A stretch of DNA of 64,000 bases from Aporrectodea caliginosa (GCA_020284085.1 JACEVL010001161.1:4882930-4946929), one strand, 5' to 3'. Shown: positions 1 to 12,449, counted from the first letter of the stretch. Made by a program: numbers and translations. The notes: generated by a model not told the origin, from the sequence alone.

Positions 1-754
1 AAACGTCACATATGTGCATAAAGGGCATGGAAGGCAGTCGTCCAATAGGAAGAGAAACGGACGAACGGACAGACGGACGTTGCAGTTAAGGATTCTGGGT
101 AGTATCGACTGAGAGCGGAAGTGACGGACGATCGGAAGGACGGACGGACGGCTCTCTTCTTCCGCTGCATGGATGTATAGACGGACCGTCGTCGATGGGA
201 AGAGATTGGAGCTTAACGTGACTTCACGACATGGAGAATGAAGAAAGCGAACGGACAGAAAATACGCACATTTAGCACATCTCAGCTGTAGAGGTAAGAC
301 CGTACGACATCTAACATAGGGATCTATAGGCCCCTTATAAATACCAACACTGTATGTATTTAATGTATGTAACACTCAAACAATATGCTCAATTAATGTG
401 CACGAGTCTAACTGATATAGTTTATGAACATGCCTATGCTGATTAGGAAAAGTCTTGTTAATTGTAAAGCATCGTTACCGTAATTAGCTACGACATTGTT
501 CGTCCAACGGGGCATATAGGTCAGCATTTAGAATTCTCTTTCTCATCCATCGATCACCCGTTTATGTCAACCGAGTCTCAAAACGGAAACCCTCTAATCT
601 CTTTGCCTCAATCCTACCAAAACTTAATTCATTATTCCAGGTCTACCGGATCAGATTGAGATCAGGATGAGAAAAGAATTCTTACGACATAAATGAGTTG
701 ACTACGGAAGATCGCAGGGATTTCAAGACTGCAGCAAATAAGGAACGATGACAC
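1..754. other. Unassigned left flank
   Basis: No coding region is recognisable. The first 150 bases are rich in imperfect GGAC/GGACGGAC repeats, a decayed tetranucleotide microsatellite. The rest is AT-rich single-copy-looking DNA. An out-of-frame open stretch at 754-1110 on the - strand is the shadow of a + strand LINE fragment. Confidence 0.6.
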
Positions 755-1066
755 TAGACAAGCATTAGGTATTCAAACAACCTTGCTAGACAAAGTCGTA
801 CAACAAAGACTCCGATGGTTTGGACATGTAGAAAGAATGCCAGTTGACCGAATTCCACACAACGCACTACACGTAAGATTCGAAGGAAAAGACACAAAGG
901 CAGACCAAGACAACGCTGGATAGACAATATAAATGAAGACATAGCATCACTTGGACTGACACTAAGGGGAGCAATGGACTTGACAAGAGACCGCGAACAA
1001 TGGAGGTCATTTCGGCTATTCATACCCATCGCCTCCAAGTGGCTGGCGTCAGGAACTGATGATGAT
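755..1066 (+). pseudogene. LINE ORF2 C-terminal remnant (RTE-like)
   Basis: On the + strand, frames read with small shifts give RLRWFGHVERMPVDRI, then a Gly/Arg/Pro basic stretch, a W-I-D-N-I-N-E-D segment and a final D-R-x-x-W-R. This is the standard C-terminal tail downstream of reverse transcriptase in many non-LTR retrotransposons. The copy is broken by a frameshift and stops around 895-935. It ends at a short TGATGATGATGA run near 1058-1069, typical of an RTE-type 3' tail. It is 5'-truncated and lacks the RT core. LINE C-terminus is confident; the clade is inferred. Confidence 0.75.
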
Positions 1067-1099
1067 GACCACCGGATAAGATTAAGAAAATTTCCGACA

Positions 1100-1189
1100 C
1101 TTCCATCCACCTGTCAACTAATATGATTGGTGTGCACTGTGAGAGGCACTTTATAAATCTTTAAATACAATTAAATACAATACAATATT

Positions 1190-1190
<1 letters not shown>
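1100..1190 (+). repeat. LINE/SINE 3' end with AATAC tail
   Basis: The segment contains a GTGAGAGGCACTTTATAAAT block followed by a run of AATAC units. The same block and tail recur at 26525-26610, 58985-59075 and, in modified form, at the ends of the tRNA-derived SINEs at 20480-20660 and 42765-42965. It is therefore a dispersed 3' end shared by a LINE and its dependent SINEs. Confidence 0.6.
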
Positions 1191-2330
<1,140 letters not shown>

Positions 2331-2335
<5 letters not shown>

Positions 2336-2555
2336 TCACTCTGCTGCCTTTCAATTTCTTAATCACAACCTATAGGCCTACTGTAACAATTCCTCCGTTT
2401 TCTATAGGCTACTTCTGGCCTGCTGGAAACTTGATTTTGTTTTCCACATAAATGTAAAATGTAAATTACGCATTTTCAGGCTCTTGCTAAAAATGTAACC
2501 GTGACCATTGTATTTTGCCCCTCCTACAAAAAATATCTGCGGCCGCCTATGGCTG
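2331..2555. other. Unassigned
   Basis: No feature seen; contains the common word TATAGGCCTACTG. Confidence 0.5.
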
Positions 2556-2637
2556 TCAGCGCTCGTGAATAAGCTGGTGCCCTGCGATTAACTTTAGAGC
2601 AGCGCTTTTGAAATTTGAAGCTTATGATTACCATTAC
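2556..2637 (+). repeat. Short dispersed repeat, family A (copy 1)
   Basis: Carries the family core AAGCTGGTGCCCTGCG, an AGCGCT box near each end, and a TTACGATTA-like tail (here ATGATTACC). Similar copies lie at 6503-6577, 15711-15796, 40063-40147 and 57401-57475, all in + orientation. The short length and simple tail suggest a SINE or the 3' end of a LINE. No tRNA-like head is visible. Confidence 0.75.
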
Positions 2638-2639
2638 TT

Positions 2640-3044
2640 AGCCTGTCCATTATTGTGTGCGTGTAGGCCTAATTGTTGGCAAAAGGGTGTTTGCATAAGA
2701 AAACGCGCATCTTGAACATGCCTGTATATCTGTTGGCCATGTTTAAATAAGTTCGTTAATAACGGCTATGTCTGAGATCTTATACACTTCGGAAAATTTA
2801 TTGACTGGTTCCGTGTGCATGGAATATTCCGTAGGCCCGTAGGGTATGATATATTATCGAGAATGTCCAGATCTCCAGTTCCGTTGCTCTGCTGGACATA
2901 GGCTCTACAGTCCTTTTGCATTCGGCAAGAGCCCTATTTACTCTAGATCTGTCAATCATATCATTCTTCAAAAACTCATTATGCTTGCTTTCGAGCGCAG
3001 CAAATTGAAATCATAGACGCGTGTTGAATACCGTGATATATGGG

Positions 3045-3100
<56 letters not shown>

Positions 3101-3515
3101 GAGAAAATAAATACGTATAGGGGCCTGGTATAACTCGTTTGTGAGTGCTAGTTATGATAACCACAGAATAGAAGAATAAATATATTCTCTTATTTTTTGG
3201 TTTATCTTTACCATGTCTGTTCGTTCTCTTAGTCACTTAGTGGCTTCCGTTATCGTGTTCTCCTAGGGTCGATGAAGAAAGGCATGAATCGCCGAGTGCA
3301 GAACAGATATGGCCCATTGCTGCGCTTCCTAAGCCGCATATAGTCGAAGCGGATGTTGACATTAAAATTCCATTTTCGCGGAATATTCCGTTTTAATTAA
3401 GAACAGGATGCGTGGGTATACTGTGCATCTCTGCCAGAAAGCAATGACCTGCCAATAAAATTTTCTGGTATAAGACTACAGGGCTAAGCCCTTTTCTATA
3501 AGCTGTGGCTTAGAA
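2640..3515. other. Unassigned, with a TA microsatellite
   Basis: A (TA)n run occupies about 3046-3094. No coding or element boundary is seen in the rest. Confidence 0.55.
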
Positions 3516-4349
3516 CTACTCTGCACACTGGAGCTTCAAGACAAATCTGTTCGCTGGTAAAATGTTGACGGTCGACAGGACTTTTGATGACAGTAATATC
3601 ATTATGTCATCAAAATTCTGATGACTGTATAGTCTTCGGCGGATATTACAAAACATCTTGAAGCATTCTGAAATATTAAAGATATCGCTATCGTTGGCTT
3701 CCGTCAGTAGCATCGACAAAGCTACGAAGTTGGGGAGCAAGGTAGGGGACCTGAGGGACTTCCAGCGGAGTAAAGAGGCAGTACCTTTGCAGGGGCAATG
3801 TGACTCCACACTGTTCTGTGCTGTGCCTGCTACCATACTGTATGAAGACCATCATACTCACTACACCAGAAACTTTAACTCTTATCGCCCCATATACGCA
3901 CACACCAATACTCGCTTATTCTCCATAAAATCTGTTGGCTCCACAACCTGGAACATGCTTCCCTCTCACATACGTTGTGCCCTCCACCTACGGCACTTTA
4001 AAAAATGCTGCATGCCTACCTGATTAATGGAAATTAGCTATAACCTACCCTGCCGGATATTCTTTTTCACTGTTAGTTAAGGTTTTCGGTTTTTTCTTTA
4101 TATTTTCATAGTGTTTTGAATCGAGTTAATCATGTACTGTGTAATATGTACTATACTGTTTGCATTGCTGTACGAAACTTGATATTGCACTGTTTATCAA
4201 GGATTTAGCTAATTCATATTTCTGAAATGTTGTTCTAGGTGTCCCTAGTTAGCGGGATCTTGATCCCTTTTGGGACTCCTCTTGCGGCCAATCCTGATAC
4301 TTTATGTTGAAATGTTATGTGTTTTTTCATTTGGCTTCAATAAAAGAGA

Positions 4350-4407
<58 letters not shown>

Positions 4408-4760
4408 ACTGTATGAAGACCGAAGTTTAGCTCTGCGAGAACTTTCTCCACGACTCTTGTCCAAGTTGTAGATCTACTAGGTCGACCACGTGGTCTTCTC
4501 CAATCCCTCCGGGGCTTGATCATGGCGGCTCACAGGATTCTCCGATGGTCCTCGTTTCTGGAGCGCGAGCAACATATCCGCAAATGGGCAGCCCCCCCAT
4601 CTTCGGACAGAGACTGGTGCCATCCATCTCTGTTCTTCTGTTGATCACAATATTGCTCACAGATTCGATTAAGGGATCCAGTGGATCGTCATGAGGCACC
4701 TAAACCTGGAGAAGCAACGACCGCTATAGGTGATCTGAGTCGCACACGAGTCAGTAATGG
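3516..4760 (-). pseudogene. Older LINE remnant interrupted by a younger LINE
   Basis: On the - strand 4408-4720 reads W-R-R-P-R-G-R-P followed by T-T-W-T-R-V-V-E-K-V-L-A-E-L-N, the basic C-terminal tail of a non-LTR retrotransposon. It continues across the inserted element into 3850-3740, where a basic R-T-V-W-like segment follows. The two halves are separated exactly by the insertion at 3851-4405 and its 16-bp target duplication. Several stops make this a pseudogene. Confidence 0.65.
3851..4405 (+). mobile_element. 5'-truncated LINE with TTGA tail and 16-bp TSD
   Basis: A clean retrotransposition product. The + strand ORF end (3851-4023) reads H-Y-T-R-N, P-I-Y-A-H-T-N-T-R-L-F-S-I and T-W-N-M-L-P, the conserved C-terminus of an RT-bearing ORF2. 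A roughly 300-bp 3' UTR follows, then AATAAA at 4339 and a (TTGA)n tail at 4352-4405. The duplicated target ATACTGTATGAAGACC flanks it at 3835-3850 and 4406-4421. The same family is present in - orientation at 9410-10420 (shared A-H-T-N-T-R-L-F-S-I). The 16-bp TSD and 5' truncation are signs of target-primed reverse transcription. Confidence 0.9.
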
Positions 4761-5389
4761 ATAAAGACTAATAGAAGAAAATGTTAAGCCACAAAGGATT
4801 ACTCCTTCCCCTCCCCCAAAACACCGAATTTGCACGAATTCGAGGACCTAGCCTGGGCAGGGTTAGAGGCAGCTGCCCCTTCCTTCCCCCTCCGTGGCGA
4901 GGCTACTGATTCCCGTAACCAAAACATCTGGAATGTCCCTCTTGTCTCATAAAAATTGACGCCTTTGTTTATAATGACAACTTAATTGTTTATTTAATAG
5001 ATTCGTGTTTTTTTATTTCTGTAAAACACCCATTTGCATGAAATGTATAGGCCTGCTGTAAAAACATAGGCCTATACAAGCAGTTAATGAAACCCTCAAG
5101 TACTAAATTATCTAGACAGTTATATATAGGAATCATGTATTATATGATGAAAGGCATAGAACGAGAATTCGTGACTGCAGGCTTTAATATTCGTTTATAT
5201 GAATATGGGTCATTTTTATATTCGTAAATATTCGTAAATATTCGTTATATCGATGTTTTGGCTTTGTTTACAACTAATTTAAGACTACTAATTAAGAACA
5301 TATTTTTATATATATAATATATAAGAATTAAAAGAACTAAAAAATTAATATACATCGGCATATATATATACAAATATCATTCGCTTTGG

Positions 5390-5434
<45 letters not shown>

Positions 5435-6502
5435 GCCAATATATAGCCAAATTGTATGACACTAGTCTTGTATTTCTAGAACTGTCGTTCATTCGTTCTG
5501 TTTACGTCTGTTCCTTGTCCTCACGCACAAGACCGTCTATTCCTCTGTCTTCCGTCTTCCCATCTGCTTTCCAGTTTTTTCCTTTCCGTTACACGTGCAC
5601 GGCCTACTGATAGCGCTATTTATATATAGCCGTCTCCCAATTAGTTTCCATGCGCTCTGCTTCGTTCTCCTATGTATAAACACGTCGTTAATTAATTGCC
5701 TGGATGCCCCGCTTTCTCTCACGATTCGTTTCTGTTTTCCAATGTAATCGTAAATCTTGGAAATGTCTCAGCACCCCCTTCCTCCCCCGACAAAATCAGC
5801 GCCAGGAGGAAGACCTGCTTATACGTCCACGTGTCTTTACGTTTCCGCTTGATATGTGAGGCGTTTAAAACCTGTTGATGACCTGTTGCTTCACGCTTAA
5901 GTGTGCAGCAGAATATATACGTTGAGCACTCACAAAAGCCACGCTCTGTAGACCTAACCAGAGACCTATATATAGGTCAACAACTGCTGACCGTGCCATC
6001 AGCCAATTGTTCTTCACAAGTAGGCCTAGTTACTCCTCCTGCCTCTCACAGAAAAAGAAGTTCTTTAAAAATTTATTAGATGACTTCTTCCCATTCTGCT
6101 TGTTATCGTCGTCGTCGTTGTAACTCTAAACACCATTCATCGTCCTTGGGCCTTCTGTCCACCTGACTCAAATTTGAATAGTAATACGATACCGGATCTG
6201 AAATGTGATAAGCTTTTTCCGTCGACTTAGCGTGTTCAGTGCTGATAAAATGCAATTACAGTGTGTTGCTTGTGCCTTAGTGCATAAACGCAGCTTACGA
6301 TTACGAGAATGCTTGTATCATATTGCACATATAATCTATAAAAAGCTGTGCTCGATTTTTGGCTTGTCTAGTTGTTTCATAACTTCTTATTTCAGGTTGC
6401 ATGGAAGAAGTCGACAAATTCTACTCGCCTCCTCCCTCTGGTCTCTCAGACAACCAGACTCGGAACTTCATAGACTGCTCTGGACAATCCCTCTGACTGG
6501 AC
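4761..6502. other. Unassigned upstream region with TA repeat
   Basis: Contains a short tandem TTCGTAAATA at about 5216-5245 and a (TA)n run at 5391-5423. Open frames at 5386-5610, 5537-5722, 5696-5878 and 6205-6537 have no recognisable content and lie in AT-rich or repeat DNA. Promoter or 5' UTR exons of the receptor gene could lie here, but no signal is strong enough to call. Confidence 0.45.
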
Positions 6503-6577
6503 GCAGCGCTCCGAATAAACTGGTGCTCTGCGCTTAGTTTTAGAGTAGCGCTATAGAAATGTGGAGTTTACGATTAC
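6503..6577 (+). repeat. Family A short repeat (copy 2)
   Basis: GCAGCGCTCC, then AACTGGTGCTCTGCGCTTAG, then TAGCGCTATAG and a GTTTACGATTAC tail match the family A core. It lies about 290 bp upstream of the receptor start codon. Confidence 0.75.
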
Positions 6578-6814
6578 TCGCTATCTTGTTACAGTAATGA
6601 GGATTAGGTCAATAGAAAGACAGGGTCTACAATGCAACGTTATGACATTGCAACAGAGAACTTCTGAATTTAGTTATGTCTACTACATAGACTGCTCTGC
6701 ATTCTACCGCTGAACAAATGTCACGCGTGATGCCACATCAGGTACCAGCGAAGTGCCATCTCTGGATCACCAGCTCAAGAACTTCATAACTTCGATTAGG
6801 CGAAGACATATGAC

Positions 6815-6858
6815 ACTCCTTGCTTGCAGTTTCCACCGGTCAAGATCCGCTGTTTCAG
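6815..6858 (+). promoter_or_regulatory. Candidate 3' splice sites ahead of the receptor start
   Basis: Two good acceptors precede the first in-frame ATG: ACTCCTTGCTTGCAG ending at 6829 and CTGTTTCAG ending at 6858. The in-frame stop TGA at 6811 closes the frame just upstream. A spliced 5' leader, or a further N-terminal coding exon upstream, is therefore possible. This is inferred from sequence only. Confidence 0.4.
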
Positions 6859-6867
6859 GTCGGCTAC

Positions 6868-8050
6868 ATGGAAAGCATACGACAGAAATATGTCTACGCT
6901 CCCACCTTCACGGAATCGTCCTCTGGCTTAGAGCTTCCGATAGACTGTCGAATAGTTCTGAACGTGACGCGAGACTTCGACTCGAACGCGGTTAAGAATG
7001 ACGCCTACGGCACGTGGCACTGCTTCTTCGAAAGAAACCTCACCTACGAGGAGGACAATGGTGCCCAGACGATACGGGCGGCGGTTGTCGGGGTCATCCT
7101 CGGGTCGATATCCCTGACAACGACGGTCGGCAACATCCTCGTCCTCATCGCTATATTTGCCAACACGTTCTTCCGAAGTACGACGCATTACTTCATAGCC
7201 AATCTTGCCGTGGCTGACCTGCTCGTCGGCGTCACCGTGCTACCGTTCTCTGCGAGTCTGGAGGTCCTCGACTACTGGGCCTTCGGTCAGATCCTGTGCG
7301 ATGTCTGGGCGGCGGCGGACGTCCTCTGTTGCACGGCCTCGATATTCAGCCTCTGTGTGATCAGCGTTGACCGTTACATCGGAGTGACGCGACCACTTCA
7401 ACATGGTACGATCATCAATGAAACGAGGGCCGCGTACATAATCGTGTTGATCTGGATGGCGTCGTTCGCTATATCGGTGGCCCCTCTGTTCGGATGGAAG
7501 GAGCCGCCGTCCGAAGACCCAGGCGTCTGCGAGGTCACCAAGCAGACGGGGTACGTCCTCTTCTCCGTCTCCTGGTCCTTCTATATCCCGCTGGTCGTCA
7601 TTCTGGTCGTCTACTATCGCGTCTACCGCGAAGCGACGAACCAGTCTCTGATACTCGAGGGCGGCATGATGATTGCTCGCAGCGGTGACATCGCCCTACG
7701 CATCCATTTCGGAAGAACGGATCTTTCCGTTCCCATGGGTCCACGTGGAACCGGTCGACATCGGGCCCGCGGCGGCCCCGCCGGCAGCGGTGGCAGAGGT
7801 CCGGCGGCGGCGGCGGCGCTGCCCAGCCCTCTTCAGTCGCCGTCCTCTCCGTCTCTCGGGTTCCTGCCGCGTCGACTGCAGCAACAAAAGCATCAGCAGT
7901 CGACGCTGTCGACTGGTACTCAGAACAATAAATCTCTGGCTAACAAGATTGCAAAATTCAATCGGGAGAAGAAGGCGGCCAAGACTCTCGGAATCGTCGT
8001 CGGCGTCTTCATCGTCTGCTGGTTTCCCTTCTTCTTTGTCCTTCCACTCG
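6868..8050 (+). CDS. ADRA1: Alpha-1 adrenergic-type GPCR, exon 1 (N-terminus to TM6)
   Basis: Class A aminergic receptor, expected to bind noradrenaline or a related amine at the plasma membrane and signal through Gq. Numbering from ATG 6868: extracellular N-terminus 1-68 with sequons N32 (NVT) and N57 (NLT); TM1 about 69-98 with GN89; TM2 with NLAVAD117; Cys144; D151 (3.32, amine-binding); DRY 168-170 in the alpha-1 context VDRYIGV; W196 (4.50); Cys221 in ECL2; S233 and S237 (5.42, 5.46), which hold catechol hydroxyls; P241. The third loop (about 260-360) is Gly/Ala/Ser/Gln-rich but keeps ALRIH as in ADRA1. TM6 has KKAAKTLGIVVGVFIVCW and P387, F388, F389. The ALFGWxxP-like ECL2 entry is also alpha-1-like. 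The donor CTCG|GTGAGA ends the exon in phase 1. Coding DNA is GC-rich against AT-rich surroundings. Start: ATG 6868 is the first in frame after a stop at 6811; its -3 context is weak, so an upstream exon may supply the true start. An octopamine alpha-type receptor is the main alternative. Confidence 0.93.
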
Positions 8051-8246
8051 GTGAGATTTCCTCCCTTTTTATGCCCCCAACCCCTCCCCGGTTCTTAGCA
8101 CTCGTTAGTTAAAGTGCCTATACTATAATACTTGTTGACCTAAAATAGACCTAAGTGATCTCAAATCGGTTAAATGATTCAATTAAGCATTCCGCAGGGT
8201 CATATAAAGTACACCTCAGTGCGTTCTTAACAGATATAATATATCT

Positions 8247-8313
8247 ACGTTTTTAAATCTATTATATTCACGTGATATATTATATCACGTGAATATAATA
8301 GATTTAAAAACGT
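8247..8313. repeat. 67-bp perfect palindrome
   Basis: Two 33-base arms (8247-8279 and 8281-8313) are exact reverse complements around a single central T at 8280. Each arm contains TTCACGTGATATA, including the CACGTG E-box hexamer. It lies 197 bp inside the intron, next to the splice donor. It may be the remains of a small MITE; no TSD was identified. Confidence 0.95.
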
Positions 8314-8450
8314 TTATAATATATGAAATACAACTGTCCTCATGTGATCGCATATGGTCGTATAAAGATAATCCTACCACAGAGAAGTCAATGCGTAAAC
8401 CCGTTCCTTTAAATTCTCATTATTCCCTCAGACCACGGTATAGATCTACA
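8314..8450. other. Unassigned intron sequence
   Basis: No feature seen. Confidence 0.5.
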
Positions 8451-9235
8451 CGGTGATTCATTAAAAAACGTCCCCCTGCATATTTGACTGTAACTCCGTC
8501 AAATGTCATGCTATGTGAAAGAAATTTTAAAGGAAGACAGAGGAGTTATTTCTAAACATTAGGAAAGTTACAATTTATGTTCAAATTGACCTCCTTTGGA
8601 AGCTACGCATGCGCGAAGACGAGTACGTCACTGTTTGACTGATTCATCAATGATGCGCTGATCCATTTCGTTCCATGCCTCCACAATTCGACTTCTCAAC
8701 TCACTGACATCACATAATTATTCGAGATCTGTAGACCTTCTCTTGCATGACACTCCATATCTTATAGTCCACTGGATTTAAATCAGGGCTGTTGGGTGGC
8801 CACAAAGTAGGCGGGATGAAATCAGGTGTTTCAGTTTACAGTAACGCAACAGTGTCCCGTGCTCTGTGCGCAGGAGCGCTATCCTGCTGGAAATCAAATA
8901 CTCATCGGTAATGTCACGAATGTCTGGTAAAAGGCCCTGTTTTAGTAGAACATCTCTGTAATATTGTCCATTGACATTAACGCCCGGTTCGATTAAATGA
9001 ATGTTCGTACGACCGTGTTTATCTTCTTCGGTAAACACCATTTTGTCGAGATAGTCGTGACGTCATTAGTTTCGTCATTCGCGTTACGTCATTTTGGATT
9101 TAAATGTGAAACAATTTATGTAGCACTTGGCTAGAGCATCAAGCGTCATTGTTCTGAAATTTCAATAAAATTGATGGTCATCTACATGAGTTATGCTAAC
9201 TTATGTAGGGGGACGTTTTTTAATGAATCACCGTG
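8451..9235 (-). mobile_element. mariner-type element, 785 bp, with TIRs and TA target
   Basis: Terminal inverted repeats start CACGGTGATTCATTAAAAAA and continue ACGTCCCCCT at both ends, with TA on each side (8449-8450, 9236-9237). The - strand interior encodes a decayed transposase C-terminal half. VNVNGQYYRDVLLKQGLLPDI lies in 9041-8778 and, after frameshifts, W-P-P-N-S-P-D-L-N-P-V-D-Y-K-I-W lies around 8820-8720. SPDLNPVDY is the third-aspartate block of Tc1/mariner DDE transposases. Too short for an autonomous copy (about 1.3 kb expected): an internally deleted, inactive derivative. Confidence 0.9.
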
Positions 9236-9409
9236 TATTAGTCATAGATCCACCGTTTCTTATGGTCAGTGAGAAGTTTCAGTTTCCTCACAAATCTAGA
9301 CTTAAACTTAATTAGACCTCTTGGAGAATCCCAAAAATTACTGAAACTAGGGTTTCAGATCGGATTCTATAGACCTTAATTAACCTGGCTAATGATTATG
9401 TCAGATTCA
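9236..9409. other. Unassigned intron sequence
   Basis: No feature seen. Confidence 0.5.
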
Positions 9410-10420
9410 AATCAAACCAAATCAAATCAAATCAAATCAGTTTATTTCCTGATCCAGCAAAGTACAATTATAGCACAAAAAACACAGTAAATTACATCAG
9501 TTGTGGATACTAGGAGGAGACCCAGAAGGGATGAAGAATCCCGCTAATAGGGCCACCTAATAATTGAGAATAACAAAATTAAATGCATGACAGCCGGTTC
9601 TTGTTATTACACGAAGACTTTGATGACCAGAAAATGCATAATAATGAAGCAAAATTACAAACGTAACTGAACTAAGACTTAACTAACACACCCAATAAAA
9701 AAAGAAAATAAGAATTCAAGTAATTTGCTGAATGAGGTAATAGGGCGTAGTCTTTTCTTGAAAATACGCAGACCAGGTAGTTGACGAATAGATAACGGTA
9801 TACTATTCCAAACGTTAGCCCCTGCAAATCTGATAGAAAATAACCGAGTGTTTGTATGAGCAAAAGGTTGTCGATATAATTTAGAATTTCTTGTAGAGTA
9901 AGAATGAATTTCGGAGGCACGGAGGAAGAGTTGTCTATAAATTACTGGTAACAAATTATGCTCGTAACGATACATAAATTCACCAATCTGTGCCTTCCTA
10001 ATTTGTTCAATTTTTAATAACTTAAATTCTAGAAATGGTTGACTAGTATGAGAACCGTAAGGAACATCAGCCACGCAACGGATAGTTCGTTTTTGTAGAA
10101 TGGTCAGCCTTTGTAGATTGGATTTATAAGTAGAAGCCCATATTATATTGCAATAAGCGAAGCAGGGATAGATGAGAGTGTAGTAGAGGGTTAACCGAAC
10201 ATGGGGTGGCAGGAGGTATGAAGCTCGTTTTAGAATTCCTACATTCTTAGCTATTTTAGAGGAAATAGCTTCTATGTGAGCTTTCCAAGATAGATGTTGG
10301 TCTAATATTACTCCTAAAAATTTGGATGAGGTTACTTGATTAATGAGATAACCATCAATACACAGAGTATTAGAAGTGGTAGGCAATAGTTTCCTATGGG
10401 ACCTGAAAAGAATATAATTG
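9410..10420 (-). mobile_element. 5'-truncated LINE, ORF2 C-terminal 235 codons open
   Basis: The - strand ORF 10386-9679 is uninterrupted. It reads S-S-K-F-L-G-V-I-L-D, L-S-W-K-A-H-I, ILKRASYLLPPHVRLTLYY, Y-C-N-I-I-W, L-Q-K-R-T-I-R and ends with A-H-T-N-T-R-L-F-S-I and N-V-W-N-S-I-P. This is the thumb and connection region after the YADD box of an I/Jockey/CR1-superfamily reverse transcriptase. A 3' UTR with a poly(A) signal-like AATAAA and a (TTTGA)n-type tail lie at 9410-9440. Same family as 3851-4405. An intact 235-codon frame suggests a fairly recent insertion. No convincing TSD was seen. Confidence 0.85.
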
Positions 10421-12449
10421 GTCTTATCTATAGGTTCAGTGATAATTTATTGGCACGAATAAATGGCAATTCGGCATGGACAAACATGAACTTAGTTCTA
10501 CCTAAGTAGCTGAACGTTAATTATGTCGAAAAGAAATACAGAGCTTATCCAGTGTGAAAATTGTAGAAAATAGACATGGGCGCCGAGAGCCAAGGCCCCG
10601 GGGCAGACGCTTCTCATGGTCCATCAGGGCCCCTAGTTTTTTTAAATTTTATCATCAAGCCCAAGTCTGATGTAAGCCTGTAAAAAGGCCATCAAAATTA
10701 CATTGAATGAATAATAATAAATGTAATAATAATAATAATAATAATTATAATAATAATAATAATTATAATGATGATAATGATGATGATAGGCCTAATAGTA
10801 ATAGTAAATTTATGTGAAAATCAATTTCTGGTTTAAAAGGTCCATCTCGGACTCTTAGCCTACTATAAAGAAATATACAGAACTATGAAATTGTGATTAT
10901 GTGAATGTGATAAATAATTTTTAAATGACAGTTATCGCATTAAAATATACAATTTCAAGAGAATGAGTTGCTGCGTTCCATTGTCTACAACTCTACATGG
11001 AGTACATCAACAACTCGCTATGTACCATAATATAATCATCAACTCCACTTCTACTACTATTAGCAATGATATTGTCAGCTTGATTTGCTGCATCATTTGC
11101 TTTTGAAAATGCAAGACTTTCGAGGAGCGTCTGTCTCTCGTTTATATTTCTGACTTTCACTAATCTTTCTTTCCTTTATTGAGCTCCAGATTTCTGATGG
11201 TAATTTATCTTCTAATTTATCATCAACTTAATGGAATATGATATCAAATAATTATTTGTAATTTGGTATCAATTATTTATATATTATGATAATTTACATT
11301 CGGCAGTAACATAAAGTATCATTTCAATTCATAAATTTACATCCACTAAAAGTTTTTTGCCTGCCAGAAAACCAATAATCAATTCTAAGCCAACTGTTGA
11401 TGAATCTCAAAATACTGATAAGCAGTGTTTTTCAAATTCACGTTATTCAACTATAATATCACCCCAAAAGTTTTGGCCTAAATAATTGAAATAGATGGAT
11501 AGCCTCATCGACGTATGTAATATACATCGATGGATAGCCTTAATAACTTCAGTGCCATGGCTAGGATTTTACCGGAGGCGTGCATACTGCATAATGCGAA
11601 GTGTTAGGCCAAGCATACGATTCTGGTGGATTTCAAAATTTTTCTGCATCAATTAACTTTGCACCAACAGCTATTAGTCCAAAATCATTTTGACGAGCGA
11701 TGACCAACTTCTCTTACTGTGCTCACTCCTAAATCCTCTGACTGAGCAATAGACTGTTAAGTTTTTATTAAATCGTTTTCGTTAACAACATTGCTAATAG
11801 AATTGGGCTATCTGCAATGCTAAGTATTTCTAACCTCTTCGGTCCCAATACCACCGTCACATTGAATTTCGTTGTTGGCTTGCTTTTTGGTAAAGAAATT
11901 CTATAGATCGGTTCCTCTATAACGCTTCATTGCCCAGTTAGTAAATTGAAGCAATTAGACTTGAAAATTTAATTCAGATCGTTTTACGACTGGATTAGCG
12001 ACTGTATTTTGAACATGAAGAACTACTTTCTCAATATAATAGGCCGAGTACACGCACACTGGAGGCTGCGGAGAGTCATTGAAAGATACCGACCACGACA
12101 GAAAAACGCGCGTGAAAGAGACAATGCGGATATTGTGTGTGTAATTCGTTTATTTAACGACGCCGTCATATCGACGATGATTGGCGTCATTAGAAAAATC
12201 ATATGTAGGCCTACATTTATGCAAAGTACATCAATGGTCGTAATTTGACTGTTTTAACAGTTTGTGTCTATGTTTTTAGCAGTTAGATGCTAAGTACGCC
12301 TTAGATATTAGTAATATTAATGATAATATTTACATGAGCATTTTGCTTTGCAATTGTTCCGAGTTAGATTTACAATAAAGATGGTATTCTGTATGCACAG
12401 GATACCAGAAAGTTCACGTCTGACTGCTATAAGCAGTGTTTTAGGTCTA
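10421..12449. other. AT-rich intron sequence
   Basis: Contains an AAT/ATA microsatellite at about 10706-10780 and half of a 37-bp direct repeat (10539-10575, second copy 13485-13521). A GGCCCCGGGGCAG block sits at about 10593-10605 with a near copy at 13468-13480. No gene is recognised. Confidence 0.5.
10539..10575 (+). repeat. 37-bp direct repeat, left copy
   Basis: Identical to 13485-13521; begins CAGAGCTTATCCAGTGTG and ends AAAATAGAC. Both copies adjoin a GCCCCGGGGC motif. It may mark a dispersed element or a local duplication. Confidence 0.85.

Noticed and set aside
5386..5610. Tyr/Ile-rich ORF
   Set aside because: Its N-terminus is a (TA)n translation and the remainder has no recognisable content.
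6820..6867. Receptor start at 6820
   Set aside because: The codon there is TTG, not ATG, and it overlaps a likely splice acceptor. The first in-frame ATG is 6868.
7014..8098. Alternative-frame ORFs within receptor exon 1 (e.g. 7673-8098, 141 codons)
   Set aside because: GC-rich coding DNA commonly leaves other frames open; the GPCR frame accounts for the region.
8051..8112. Receptor ending at the stop at 8110-8112 as the main product
   Set aside because: It would lack TM7 and NPxxY, and a strong donor plus a perfectly matching TM7 exon downstream explain the gene better.
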